Assembly (NCBI RefSeq): GCF_001039355.2
Contig: NW_019775864.1
Location: 15,594 to 66,458, forward strand
Length of the DNA: 50,865 bases
Direction of reading: 5' to 3'
DNA from: Lingula anatina
Lineage: Eukaryota > Brachiopoda > Lingulata > Lingulida > Lingulidae
Part shown: positions 1 to 15,560 of the stretch, piece after piece
Numbering within the stretch: position 1 is the first letter of the stretch
How the letters are laid out: the number at the start of each line of letters is the position of its first letter
The notes under the pieces: model-generated
What the model was told of the DNA's origin: nothing
Seen by the model: only the letters and a program-made list of their open reading frames with translations
The model's database searches: none
Made by a program: the position numbers and the translations under genes

Positions 1-682
1 TGGACCACTCTCTTGATAGCTGTCTGTGTGTCGTGAGCAATAGACAATGCCGGAGCAAGTAATATCGGGAGCAGGGGGCTTCCCCATAGGGAATCACTCT
101 ATTCGTTTGAGACAGATACTATGATTGGCTAGCTTACTTTGTCTGTGAATGTTATCATTTTTTATATCTTGCCTGATAAGTAAATGGAGGGGAAAAAAAC
201 TCTGTGGGTTATATATAATTTTATTAGTGAAGTATGTCAAATGATGACTGTAAATTCAAAATGGTGACACTAAAAAATCTTGCTGGTCCTTTGGACTGCC
301 GAAGTTCAATTTTTTACCATCTTGACAAGTTTTGGCTGGTCATCAGCAATCAGACCTACAGTTTCATCACAACTGAAATTAAAGGAAAGAAACAGGACTT
401 AAATACAGCTTTAGCTGGAAAACAAGTCTTATTGGTTGATTTTTCTGGCCATTGAATGAGATTACATTAGTAAACATACGTTACACATATGTTGAGATTT
501 CCCTTTAAACTCCCATATGTTTAGCTCTCTGCATGATACAGTTTGTAAAAGTCTAAAATTAACAGTGTCACATAATTGGGAATAAGTGATAATTATGCAG
601 GTAAATGTTGCTTAATATTGCATATAATTTTACAAAAGAAAAAAATTATTTTGTGTAATGCGAACATAAATGCTATAGATGA
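1..682. other. No gene recognised
   Basis: AT-rich sequence with no exon I recognise. A 73-codon open frame (234-455, +) has no recognisable domain and no convincing start or splice context, so I do not call it a gene. It could be the 3' untranslated region or intron of a gene outside the window. Confidence 0.5.
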
Positions 683-996
683 CCCGCAAGAAAACGCAGT
701 AGATACTCCAGCGCAGTAGACTACTGCAATCATACTGCAAACCGCAGTAGACTACTGCAATCATACTGCAAACATGCTTTAAATCTGCTTCAATTTGGGA
801 GCTAATTAGCATATTTGAAACATGCTTCTGTCATGCTGCTAACCTACTGCATTAATGCTCCTCTCTGTACAAACCTATGTGCTTTTTAGAGTAGACTTGC
901 AGTAGGCTATGCTGCATTTCTACTGCAAATATGCTCCACACCACTACTGCGTTAATGCTTTTTTGCTACTTCGATACTACTGCATTTTCGTGCGGG
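683..996. repeat. MITE-like element with 20-bp inverted ends
   Basis: The first 20 bases (683-702, CCCGCAAGAAAACGCAGTAG) and the last 20 (977-996, CTACTGCATTTTCGTGCGGG) are inverted repeats with 18 of 20 matches. The interior is built from repeated ACTACTGC/GCAGTAG words, including a 30-bp direct repeat around 711-772. It has no coding capacity. This is the shape of a non-autonomous DNA transposon of about 314 bp. No clear target-site duplication is visible, so the superfamily is unknown. Confidence 0.65.
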
Positions 997-1221
997 GAAT
1001 AACAGTGCCTTATTATCCTCATACTCACTGGGGTTATTCATATTGTGTTAATATAACTAGATTAAAAGTGTGAATAGCAGCTTTATTGGAATATTTTTTG
1101 TTATGTTTTATTTTAATTTTTTTTAAACACTGGCATCTTCAAGATGTGACATTTAACTCCCACCCACCCAAAGCTTTGTACATTTTCTGTCTTTCCACGT
1201 AAGCTATAATATTCGTGTTAA

Positions 1222-1300
1222 TACCTTTAAACATTATACAAAATTATTTTATGCACTATCATTTATTGCATAAATTGATTTTGTATAATGTTTAAAGGTA
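1222..1300. repeat. 79-bp perfect-arm hairpin
   Basis: The arms TACCTTTAAACATTATACAA (from 1222) and its reverse complement ending at 1300 are about 23 bp with no mismatch. The inner stem pairs ATGCA with TGCAT. It is a very small foldback or palindromic MITE remnant with no coding content. Confidence 0.6.
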
Positions 1301-1456
1301 AATGTTTGAACTCTGATGACCCTGACACTGTAATCTTATTGACCATGTTACCTATTGTGCATGATTAAATTTTAGTGTTGATTGACTGTGCTGTTATAAA
1401 CATTATTATGTACAGACACAGATGTGCCTGTACATATAGCCATCACCTGCGTCTGT

Positions 1457-1503
1457 CGTCGCCGTTGCCGTTGCTGTTGCTGTTGCCGTTGCCGTTGCCG
1501 TGC
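1457..1503. repeat. Hexanucleotide GCCGTT microsatellite
   Basis: About eight GCCGTT/GCTGTT hexamers in a row, directly before the first unit of the satellite array. It is much more GC-rich than its surroundings. Confidence 0.7.
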
Positions 1504-1509
1504 ACTTTT

Positions 1510-2460
1510 ACCGTAAACACGATTAGTGGAAAACGGTTTTAAGTTTTGGCTTGAAACTTACAGGACTGATGAATATTCATAATGTTCAGGTCAAGTTCAA
1601 AAATCAGCATGATCAGGCCAATTTTAGGGAAGTAATGCTGTTTTTTCACTTTTTTCAGCATATATATACAACACCGTAAACACGATAAGTGGAAAACGGT
1701 TTTACCTTTTGGTTTGAAACTTACAGAACTGATGAATATTCATAATGTTCAGGTCAAGTTCAAAAATCAGCATGATCAGGCCAATTTTAGGGAAGTAATG
1801 CTGTTTTTTCACTTTTTTCAGCATATATATACAACACCGTAAACACGATAAGTGGAAAACGGTTTTACCTTTTGGTTTGAAACTTACAGAACTGATGAAT
1901 ATTCATAATGTTCAGGTCAAGTTCGAAAATCAGCATGATCGGGCCATTTTTAGGGAAGTTATGCTGTTTTTTCACTTTTTTTCAGCATATATATACAACA
2001 CCGTAAACACGATAAGTGGAAAACGGTTTTACCTTTTGGTTTGAAACTTACAGAACTGATGAATATTTATAATACGCAGGTCGAGTTCGAAAATCAGCGT
2101 GATCGGGTCATTTTTATGGAAGTTATACTATTTTTTCACTTTTTTCAGCATATATGCAACCCTGATAACACGATAAATGAAAAACTGCTTTACTTTTTGG
2201 CTTGAAACTTATAGAACTGATGAATATTCATAATATGCAGGTCAGGTTTGAAAATCAGCATGATCGAGCCACTTTTATGGAAGTTATGCTGTTTTTTCAT
2301 TTATTTCAGCATATATGCAACACTGATAACACAATATAACAAAAACAGATAGGCCAATTGTCATTGCACTCACAGGAGTGGTCAATCTTACTAAAACACA
2401 GGTTGAGTTTGAAAATCAGCATAATCGGGCCATTATTTTAGAAGTTATGCTTTTTTTTTC
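1510..2460. repeat. Tandem satellite, about 163-bp unit, ~6 copies
   Basis: Units start with ACCGTAAACACGATAAGTGG near 1510, 1673, 1836 and 2000, giving periods of 163-164 bp. Diverged units follow near 2159 and 2320. Units 2 and 3 are almost identical, and divergence rises towards 2460. Each unit also carries GATGAATATTCATAATGTTC and ends in a T-rich stretch followed by CAGCATATAT. There is no coding content. This is a short satellite array in the 3' flank of RUVBL1. Confidence 0.85.
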
Positions 2461-2861
2461 ACATTTCCTCAGATTCAATTCTTAGGCATGTTAATAGTCT
2501 CATTATTGAACTAATAAGATACGTAAAAGTGTTTGTTTGACATTTCCTGCATCTTTACAACATTGTCAGTTGATTATGTAAAAATGATGGTAAACTTGTT
2601 ATCATGTATTGTATAATAGAGTTTCAAAAATGGAAATAAACTCATATCATTGCAGTTTGTTAGATTAATTCATTCACTATGTTCAGAAACTCAGAATGGA
2701 GGAAATTGGACATTTAACACTGTTCTATTGATATTTTTCCCATCTCATCAATTTTCTTATTTGGTCATATAAAATGACAGTAAACTGTTAATTTTGTTTT
2801 ATGTTAAAAAAGTGTTAAAAATGGAAATAAACCCATTTCAGAAAAGNTGTAACGGCTAATA

Positions 2862-3165
2862 TCTTCCCATAATAAAACAGCAATTTTTGACATACAATGC
2901 TCAATGTCTGTAACACAAGTGATTGATGATGTAAAATGATTAAGGTCTTCCCATAATGCAAGAGGAACTGATGACACAATGTTCATTGTATTCCCATAAT
3001 GCAACAGCAATTGTTGATGTAACAATGATCAATACATATATCCATAGTACAACAGCAATTGTTGACGTAATAATGTTACTTCATTGTTTTCCCAAAACAC
3101 AACAGCATGTAAGATGTAACATGTAAGATGTAACAATCTACCCATAATGCAACAGCCACTGTTGA
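2862..3165. repeat. Degenerate tandem repeat, ~55-65 bp unit
   Basis: The phrase CCCATAATGCAACAGCAATT and close variants recur at irregular 55-65 bp spacing, usually followed by GTTGATGTAACAATG. Copies are diverged. The 73-codon minus-strand open frame across it is a by-product of the repeat. A single N at 2847 lies just before the array. Confidence 0.6.
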
Positions 3166-4037
3166 ACAACTGCCAATGCTAGAGACAAAAGAACTTTAAA
3201 TTGGAGCCCAGACATGGACTGTAACACCACCAGAGTTTTCATGTAGTCACAGTACATTTTTAAGTGAACAGTTACTGTTACATCCACCCAAGAAGGTCCT
3301 GAAGAAAAAAATTAGGGGGCTTTCTCATTCTGTGGGTGATAAAAGTATTTAAAAGAAAACTGGATAAATCCAAATTTCCATAAATATCAAAGGAAATGGT
3401 TATATTAATCCAAGTAATTTTTCCTTAAAAACATTTTTCTTATTTCACTGCACAAGGTAATATGAAATATAAAATATACAGTTTTATTTGTCCTTCAAAA
3501 TATACACACGTAACTAAATAACTTCATGAATTAAAAACTCTACCTCCTGGTAATCCATATGCAATAAAAATGCATGAACTCACGAGATTTAGAAAGTATT
3601 CATACTTAAGTAACAACTTACTTTGAAATGTACTATAATTTCAGCGCTTTCATATAAATTGATGGAAGCACTTTTATTTCAACCCCACACAAACAACTGC
3701 CTCAACTATGCTTTTTAATTCAATTCTTAAGTCTCCAACATACACTCCACATGAAATGATCTTAGTGCTTCAAATTCAGAAAGCTTGATTCTCAGTGGTT
3801 CACTTTCATCACATGACTGTTATTCTCTTGGCACAAAACTAATCCCGAAATGGAATAACGAATATGTCAAGCCCCCAAACAACAATTAGTAAAACTGACA
3901 AACCATCTATCAGATAAAGTCAGATGGAGCATTTTTATATGTAGCCTTGAAGCACACGCACAAAATCCATTATCTGTTTCCAATCCGTCAATTCCAATAA
4001 TCATTTCAAGAAAATTAATGGAAAAATCAATGAGGTT
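3166..4037 (-). other. RUVBL1 3' flank / 3'UTR
   Basis: No coding signal on either strand. On the minus strand, AATAAA hexamers at about 3673-3678 and 3483-3488 lie 360-560 bases past the RUVBL1 stop and are candidate poly(A) signals. I cannot choose between them from sequence alone. Confidence 0.4.
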
Positions 4038-9050
<5,013 letters not shown>

Positions 9051-9486
9051 TTAATGAGAGTGGGAAACAAAGTCTGTAAAATAGTAATTATTCTATTTCA
9101 AAAATCAGAANATACTGAAACTTAGTGAAAAGTTTCATAAGACAGAAGTGCGCAGCTTGTGTTTGAAAACCAGTGTGATTGTTTTCTGTTTTGGAGGCAA
9201 TGCAGGTTTATAGAGTGCTATACTGGCATTTTCAAGTTGTGACTTATCACTCCCATCTGCCAGGAACCCTGTACTCTTACTTTGTAACATTTTCTGTATT
9301 TTGTTAAGTTACAAGAATGATTCTTAGGATTGACATACAGCCCAAAAAAAAAAAATTAATAATATATAGTGATTATATATATATAAGGAGGATCATTTTT
9401 TTTTTGTGTGTAATTTTCACTGTACCTCATTCTGGCATTTCCAAAGTTTAACTCTTATCAGCCTGACACCTTAGGGACTATTTCCA

Positions 9487-9685
9487 GACCCTATCACGCT
9501 AACTGTGGATCGATCTATCTCCATGGGAATTCTCGCTAAATTGCAATCAATGTTAGTGGCTTAGTTGTCTGTCACGCCTACTGAAACTGGCATGCCAGAA
9601 TCCTAAGACTCTCAAACTGAAAGCAATTTAGTGAGAAACCCCTTGGAGTTGCATTGATCCTGTTAGATTGATCTAGGTATGGGAA
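9487..9685. repeat. Foldback MITE family, copy A
   Basis: The left arm includes GAATTCTCGCTAAATTGC and the right arm GCAATTTAGTGAGAAACCCC, which are inverted repeats of each other. The interior carries the family core GGCTTAGTTGTCTGTCACGC next to CCTACTGAAACTGG. The outer parts are rich in GATCGATCTA/TAGATTGATC. Related copies lie at 12263-12425 (truncated), 16777-16995 and 19190-19405. Confidence 0.65.
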
Positions 9686-9875
9686 CTTAGTCTAATGCTT
9701 AATACACATTTTACTTTCATCCTAATCCAATGTTATGCAGAATAAGAATTTGATGTTGGCTATGCAGTTACAGTAAGCATAATACATTAGTTCATCAGAA
9801 TTGACAGTATCCTATTTCCTGCGTTTTTATTTTCTGGTTTTTGTCTGTACATTTGACAGCTTTGCTGCCTTGTTT
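9524..9875 (+). repeat. 352-bp direct duplication, copy 1
   Basis: Nearly identical to 12263-12615 (a few percent difference by eye). It includes most of the foldback element plus about 190 bp of unique-looking flank. Copy 2 starts immediately after the single N at 12262, so this is probably the overlap of two contigs or two haplotypes, not a biological duplication. Confidence 0.8.
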
Positions 9876-10152
9876 AAAAGAAAGGGACAGAAAAGAAGTC
9901 AGCTTACTGGTATTCTCATTTGTCTTAAAAGTGAAATATATATACATTCATGTACTGTTCATGATGCATTAAGTCACTTTGTTCAGCACATTTGTATGAT
10001 CATCAATGTTTATTTGCAGTTTGGTCAATGTAAGTATATATATGTTTTTTATGTTGATATAACTGTTATGAGAAGTGGACCAGTTTTTGGTCTACTACTG
10101 GATGTGATTACATGTGATTAAATGTATTATAATTGTTTTCCTAGCTGGCAGT

Positions 10153-10338
10153 ATGAGTGACCAAGGCAGTGATGAAGATGTTGAGCAGGGAGAACAGATG
10201 ATGGAAGAGGATGAGGATAGGGAAGAAGATGAGCAGGCATACACCCCTGCTATATCAGCTCTACCTCCTAAGGTGGTCCTGCAGGAAGAGAGCCAGATGG
10301 AGGTCTCAGCCAGTCCTGCCTTCGTCTGCTTAGATGAG
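10153..10338 (+). CDS. Orphan exon encoding an acidic N-terminus
   Basis: An acceptor (TTTTCCTAG at 10144) is followed by CTGGCAGT and an ATG at 10153. The frame then runs 62 codons, phase 0, to the donor GAG|GTTAGT at 10338. The peptide starts MSDQGSDEDVEQGEQMMEED and remains strongly acidic to about residue 30. It then becomes TPAISALPPKVVLQEESQME and ends in a short hydrophobic stretch, FVCLDE. It resembles the disordered acidic start of many nuclear proteins. I do not recognise the family and found no downstream exon before 12261; the rest may lie in a block separated by the assembly join at 12262. Confidence 0.45.
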
Positions 10339-10885
10339 GTTAGTTTTTATGGAATACTTTAACTCTGAATGGTCAGGAGAAAATGTAACACAAATCCTCC
10401 CTTGAATTCTGTTCTGTTATCCCCACACTTTTGTGGCAATTGTCAGGGATCATTTGCTACGTTTGAATGTGATTGAATAGCTAAATCAATGAAGAACATA
10501 CTACTGATAAAAACAGATAAATTATGAAATTATTGCCTGAGATAAAATATTTTGTGTTGTCTCTGTTTTAATTATTTGTACTAGTAATGGCTTTGCACAG
10601 CAACCAAGTAGCTGAGATAATAATGATAATAAAGTTGAGTGGTTATCATAGATTTATATTCAACTTCAGTCTCAACTGACATCTTCTCCTTATAAGAATA
10701 TTTCCAGAAATTTGAAGGTTAAAACAGGAGTTTCAGCATGCCATCAAAAATCTTTCAGCACACGAAAAAATATTTTAAAATATGCAATAATGCATACTGT
10801 CTTTTCCAGTTATTATTCAGTCCATTCAAATACAGACAATTCTACTATTTTTTCTCAGTTTCATAAGTGCTTATGTAAGCATGTC
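10339..10885. other. No gene seen
   Basis: AT-rich intron or intergenic sequence. The open frames here are short and show no codon signal or recognisable domain. Confidence 0.5.
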
Positions 10886-10891
10886 TTTATT
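10886..10891 (-). terminator. Candidate poly(A) signal of the fibrinogen-domain gene
   Basis: AATAAA on the minus strand, about 150 bases downstream of the stop codon at 11044. Spacing and T-rich surroundings are reasonable, but nothing else confirms it. Confidence 0.45.
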
Positions 10892-11043
10892 TACAATAAA
10901 TAAAACCAGAAGCTTCAAACAAGTCAGAGCCATTGAAATCAGTTTTCAATTCAATAGCATCAAGCACTGCATCTTTGCATACAGCTGTTTCAAAAACCTT
11001 GCAAACTGTGATAACAAATGATGATAGCCATCCTTATGCAAGT

Positions 11044-12261
11044 TTAACAACATTTGAACTTGGCTGGTCGCACTTTGATCTCTGTCTCCATCAGTGATCG
11101 GTACCCGTCTAGTGTTTGCCACATGATTCCATCTCGAGTGTAGGACTGATACTCTCCATTCTGATGGCCTACATAATAAATCCCATTCAAGTTGGATGCC
11201 ATGCAGTTGGCAAACCACCAGCCACCGTGATAGAGCTGCGCACAGTTGCGGCTTGAACTGGCGTCATTGTCCAGGTCAAAGGTCGAGAAACGCTGGCCGT
11301 TGTGACGCAGGTAGTAGTGGCCATAGTGGAAGGAGTCACCAGCGGTGCCAGAGTAACGGCCAATTCTTAGGCGATAGCGGTCACTTTCATCACTCAGCTT
11401 GAACTGAAACAAAAAATAATAATAATAAATAATAATAAAAATAATAATAATAATAACACATTGAATTCACATATCTAATGTATTCAAATTATTTAATAGG
11501 TAAGGCATTGGAAAAAGTAATAATAACAGTACATCTGCTTTCTTTGCCCTTAATTTTCTTTTAAAAAATGGCTTGGGTGAAGCATTTATTTCTTCATTTA
11601 AAACAATGATCATCCTGAAATGAGCAAGTAAAAATTAATTTTTGATCATGGAAAATTAATGTCTCATAAGCACCTTCTTGTATTCAGCATAGGAGTACTT
11701 GTTGTCTTTGAACTGCCAGAGATCAAACCTAATCTTAGTGTTGCCATTCTTGTTGAGGAGGTACATCTTCTGCAGCCCCAGCCAGTGTTCTGAATCAGGG
11801 TCACCAAATCCATTCTGGAAAAATGTAATCCATTTATTTATTTATTTAATGGGAGGAATTTGAAAAGTCTTATTAGAAATTTGGTTTAAGATACTGCTTG
11901 GTTTTTGTGTTGCATTTCATAACTGTTCACAATAAATGTTTAGTGGTCAATGTTGTAAATGTTATCCTGAAAGGGCATGGTATTAAAAGCAATGAAAGGA
12001 AACTTGAACTGAAAAAATTTAGGGGATTTCTCCTCCTAAATTGAATAATAAATATAGATTAAAGACATTTTGAGAAAATTTCAGACGGGGGGGGGGGGGG
12101 GGTCAAAAACTTGAACACAACCCACATTGTACTCCCTCCACGTCTTCTGGAAATTGACCAGTCCATCCTCCCTGCGCTGGACCACCGTCCACCCCCCTCC
12201 GTCCGTCTCCATGTCACAGTACGCCTTGAAGCTATCAGAGTCTGGGTCTGGCTGGATCTCG
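11044..12261 (-). CDS. Fibrinogen-related domain protein, 3' part only
   Basis: Exons in transcription order: 12126-12261 (5' end lost at the N at 12262), 11674-11814, 11044-11403. Phases agree and give about 211 residues. The product is a fibrinogen C-terminal domain (FReD): [20 protein letters not shown] near the start, then [11 protein letters not shown]. The calcium-site type DLDNDASS motif follows, before [15 protein letters not shown], and the closing segment is [20 protein letters not shown], ending in FKCC and a stop. In ficolins, tenascins, angiopoietins and invertebrate FREPs this domain binds glycans or proteins outside the cell. The upstream domains that would name the protein are missing, so I give no symbol. 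The last-exon acceptor is preceded by an ATT microsatellite (11408-11460). Confidence 0.9.
11408..11460. repeat. AAT microsatellite at a splice acceptor
   Basis: Imperfect (AAT)n. Read on the minus strand it is (ATT)n and lies directly before the acceptor of the last fibrinogen-domain exon, where it takes the place of the polypyrimidine tract. Confidence 0.8.
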
Positions 12262-12262
12262 N
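12262..12262. other. Single N, likely assembly join
   Basis: The N cuts a fibrinogen-domain exon in the middle of its reading frame and is followed at once by a near-copy of 9524-9875. Other single Ns are at 2847, 9111 and 32375. The order of sequence across this point should be treated with caution. Confidence 0.7.
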
Positions 12263-12615
12263 TGGGAATTCTCGCTAAATTTTAATCAATGTAAGTGGCT
12301 TAGTTGTCTGTCACGCCTACTGATACTGGCATGCCAGAATCCTAAGACTCTCAAACTGAAAGCAATTTAGTAAGAAACCCCTTGGAGTTGGATTGATCCT
12401 GTTAGATTGATCTAGGTATGAGAACTTAGTCTAATGCTTGATACACATTTTACTTTCATCCTAATCCAATGTTATGCAGAATAAGAATTTGATGTTGGCT
12501 ATGCAGTTACAGTAAGCATAATACATTAGTTCATCAGAATTGACAGTATCCTATTTCCTGCGTTTTTATTTTCTGGTTTTTGTCTGTACATTTGACAGCT
12601 TTGCTGCCTTGTTTT
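12263..12615 (+). repeat. 352-bp direct duplication, copy 2
   Basis: Near-identical to 9524-9875 and including the foldback element from its left arm on. Similarity ends near GTTTTAAGATAAAGG, after which the sequence runs into the 3' flank of the CLCC1-like gene. Confidence 0.8.
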
Positions 12616-12843
12616 AAGATAAAGGATAATCCAAGTTATGCAGTCTACTGTATTTTCAGAAATATCCATGGAGAAGAGCTAAAACTTGTCAATTCCTTTC
12701 TCTACACTCTAACCTGCAAGCTGATATTCGATGCTATAACTATTAGTCATATAACTGTTAAATATCTCTGCATGAGAAACAACTGAAGGCAAGAAAAGGT
12801 ACCAACTGAAAGTTTGTGTAAATGTCTCTTTCATCAAGACTTA

Positions 12844-15518
12844 TCAACCCTCTTGAAAATTGATAGTTCTTTTCACAGTACTATTTTTAACTGCTTTAGT
12901 CCTTTTGCGACTGTCCTGTATTGCTAAGCACTGCTCTCTAGTGGCAGGTACCCTCGGTTGGACGTGATCACCTTTCCCATGATGCAACACTCTTGACAGT
13001 GCCCTCATTACATCTGGCGTGCATCGCGAAGGCTCAATTTTCAGAAATAGTGGAAGAGAGACGCGATAACTGCACAGCATAATGGTGACAATCAACAGAA
13101 ACAGGATGAGCACTAGCATCACAACAGGCTGCCATTGGACGGGAATCTCGGTGAGCAGAAGACGAAAGCATCGCCCCAGACCACTGCAGAGGATCTCCAG
13201 GGGTTTTGTTATACACTTAGTGAAAGCAGATGACAGGACCTGTAATGAACAGCATAGTTAAAATGTGTTCATTTTGACAAAAGGGAGATATTCAAATGGG
13301 GGGAGGGGGTTAAATGTCTCTGATTTATAAAGAGGGCTTAAAAAAACAAGGGACTAAAGTCTAAATATTAAAGGAGGAGATACATGTATAAGTTGGTAAC
13401 TCCCAGCAATCTGCTGTGTGCACTCATGAACACCATCTTTCTTTGAAAAGTGCAAAAGTTGTCTCCGTTTATATTAAAATTGCCTATTAAAAAAGAAGGG
13501 TTTAGTCAGGATTTTGAAATAGGAGTCAACAACCATATCCATACTAAGACAGGTCATTTAGATTCCATCTGCATTAAAAAGTGAAATGTAGAGTCTACAA
13601 GACAGCTGCCTGGCTAAAGCCTTTTTGTGAGGGCATAAATAAACTAGGCTGTGCTTAAATTAAAAAGGAGGGCGTAAATACTCACCACAGCAGGTGTCAC
13701 TTCCCAGAGAGGGTCCACCATGACAGCATAGTGGTATTTAGCACACGGACTATGATCCCAGGAGAAAGCCCAGTGGAACCATGCCTTCAGGGAGGGGAGA
13801 AGACCTAGAGACTCAGGGAGACATTCCTTGGGAGTGCCCTTGAATGAAAAAAATATATATTATAAATCTCTGTACTAGTAGTAGGATATAAACTGTGCAT
13901 CATTAGAATGGGACAACGGGTAAGGGAAATATAAAGGAGGGCAAATAGATCCACAGACTCTGGGGAGATATTCCTCAGAAGCACTCCAAAATAAAACTCT
14001 TTCCTGGGTTTTACATTTTCCATTTACAAGAAATAAATAAATGAATGAAAAAAATATGTAAGTGGATATATTGGAATTTGAAGGACATAAATATCCATGG
14101 ACTGCTGGTGGACTGGTGTAAAATGCCCTGACAACTGTCATAAATGCAAGTGGGATATAAAAGGTGGCTTAAACTGTAGAGGAAGGCATAAATACCTAGA
14201 GACTATATGATTTTTTCAGGAGTATGCCAAAATAAAAAAAGTAACAAAGTTCAATAGGAAAACCGATTTCTGGGAGAATAGGCCTTTTGCAGCTAGAGCA
14301 AACTCTTCAGTAAACAAAAGAAGTCAGCACTGAGTAATTTAGCTGCATATATACTCACTGCATACAAGATGGCAGCCTTATTAGCCACCTCCTGCTGGTA
14401 CATTCTGATGAATTCCCAGGGAATACTAATCACCGTAGCAACCAGCAATATGTACAACACACACTGTCTCCAACTCAAGTTTACTGTGGTCTCTCCAGTC
14501 AGGATCTCTCTTAGTAGAAGAGGTGTAGATTCCTCACTGGGTATAAAATCGCCATTTAATTTCTTATTTCGAGTTCTGGTGTCTGTTCTCTTTGCATTCA
14601 ACTCCCTGTCTCTGCTCTCTCCACTGGCTGCCAGAATATTTCCAGTTATTAAAAATCTCCTGTCACAGAATTTCCATAGCAAATTCACAAATAATAAAAT
14701 GCCTATGAGAAACATGAAAGTTTGGAAAAGATAAAAATGTCTGAGGATGGTAGAGTTGGTAGTAATTAGCAACCAGGTGCCTTCTGTAAATTGTCTTGTT
14801 TTGTTCATAGTCAACATCCATGTTTCTTCTGTAAGATGTTTTGTCCTGTTCATAGTTGATATAAAATGTGTTGTTAAATAATCTGTTGCATTTTTCATTG
14901 ATTCAAACATTGATGAAGAAGAAACTGCCACAATATATTTGACAGTTCTGGTAGTTTGTGTCAGAGAGGACGTGAGCTGATTCCATGGAGTCCAGGATGA
15001 TTCAGATGGTTCAACTTTTGGCTGGAATACCATACTGTGTAAGCTTTGGAATGTTTGGAACCAAGCGCCGTATACTTGAACTTCTTCGGGAATTTGCTGT
15101 GGAGCTAATCCTGAAAAATGTGTGCAAAATTTCACTAAGTTATCTACAAAGTTTTACCTGGGAAATTCTGCAGTTCGGTTATTTAATTTTCTTTTCTAAG
15201 TGAAGTCAGTTCAAAAAGTAGATTTCAGTAAATAGCAGAGTAAGACCTCTATTCTAAGTACCGTTAAACATGAAAAAAACATTGCGCCCCCCCCCCCCCC
15301 CCACTCCCCCCAGCCTCCCGCTCTTGGCGCTAGCGAAAAATAGGTCGAAATTCTTTAATCAAAATCAATCAAAATCACCATGTAGTCTCACCTAATTTTT
15401 TGATCAATATGGCACATAAAGCACACATTAACGAAGACATAAAACAAACATTTCTCGCTAAAATTAGATAATTGTATGAAGAGTTAATTTTTTTCTTGTT
15501 CAAACTGCGCGCCGCCAT
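12844..15518 (-). CDS. CLCC1: CLCC1-like ER membrane protein (chloride channel CLIC-like)
   Basis: Exons in transcription order: 15392-15518, 14359-15110, 13686-13838, 12844-13239. Phases agree: exon 1 leaves one base and exon 2 supplies two. This gives 475 aa (human CLCC1 is 551). CLCC1 is an ER membrane protein linked to chloride and calcium balance. The family match is in the C-terminal half: CVLYILLVATVISIPWEFI (TM2, ~259-277), EVANKAAIL, then AWFHWAFSWDHSPCAKYHY, DPLWEVTPA, TKPLE and TM3 MLVLILFLLIVTIMLC (~385-400). TM1 is ~167-190. The luminal part (44-165) does not resemble vertebrate CLCC1. It carries several N-glycosylation sequons and a tandem repeat, MNRTKHLTEETWMLT / MNKTRQFTEGTWLLI. 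Exon 1 is inferred from ATGGCGGCGCGC, a hydrophobic stretch and an in-phase donor; an in-frame ATG at 15560 is an alternative start. It is divergent from DENND3. Confidence 0.82.
15287..15302. repeat. Poly-C tract
   Basis: An uninterrupted run of C in the first intron of the CLCC1-like gene, followed by a C-rich stretch. Similar C or G runs occur at 12087-12102, 23710-23722 and 41649-41665. Confidence 0.85.
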
Positions 15519-15560
15519 TTTTACTACAATTATAGCAAGCCAGAAATTTAAAAGACGCAA

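Noticed and set aside
234-455. 73-codon plus-strand open frame near the window start
   Set aside because: No family resemblance and AT-rich composition like the surrounding non-coding DNA.
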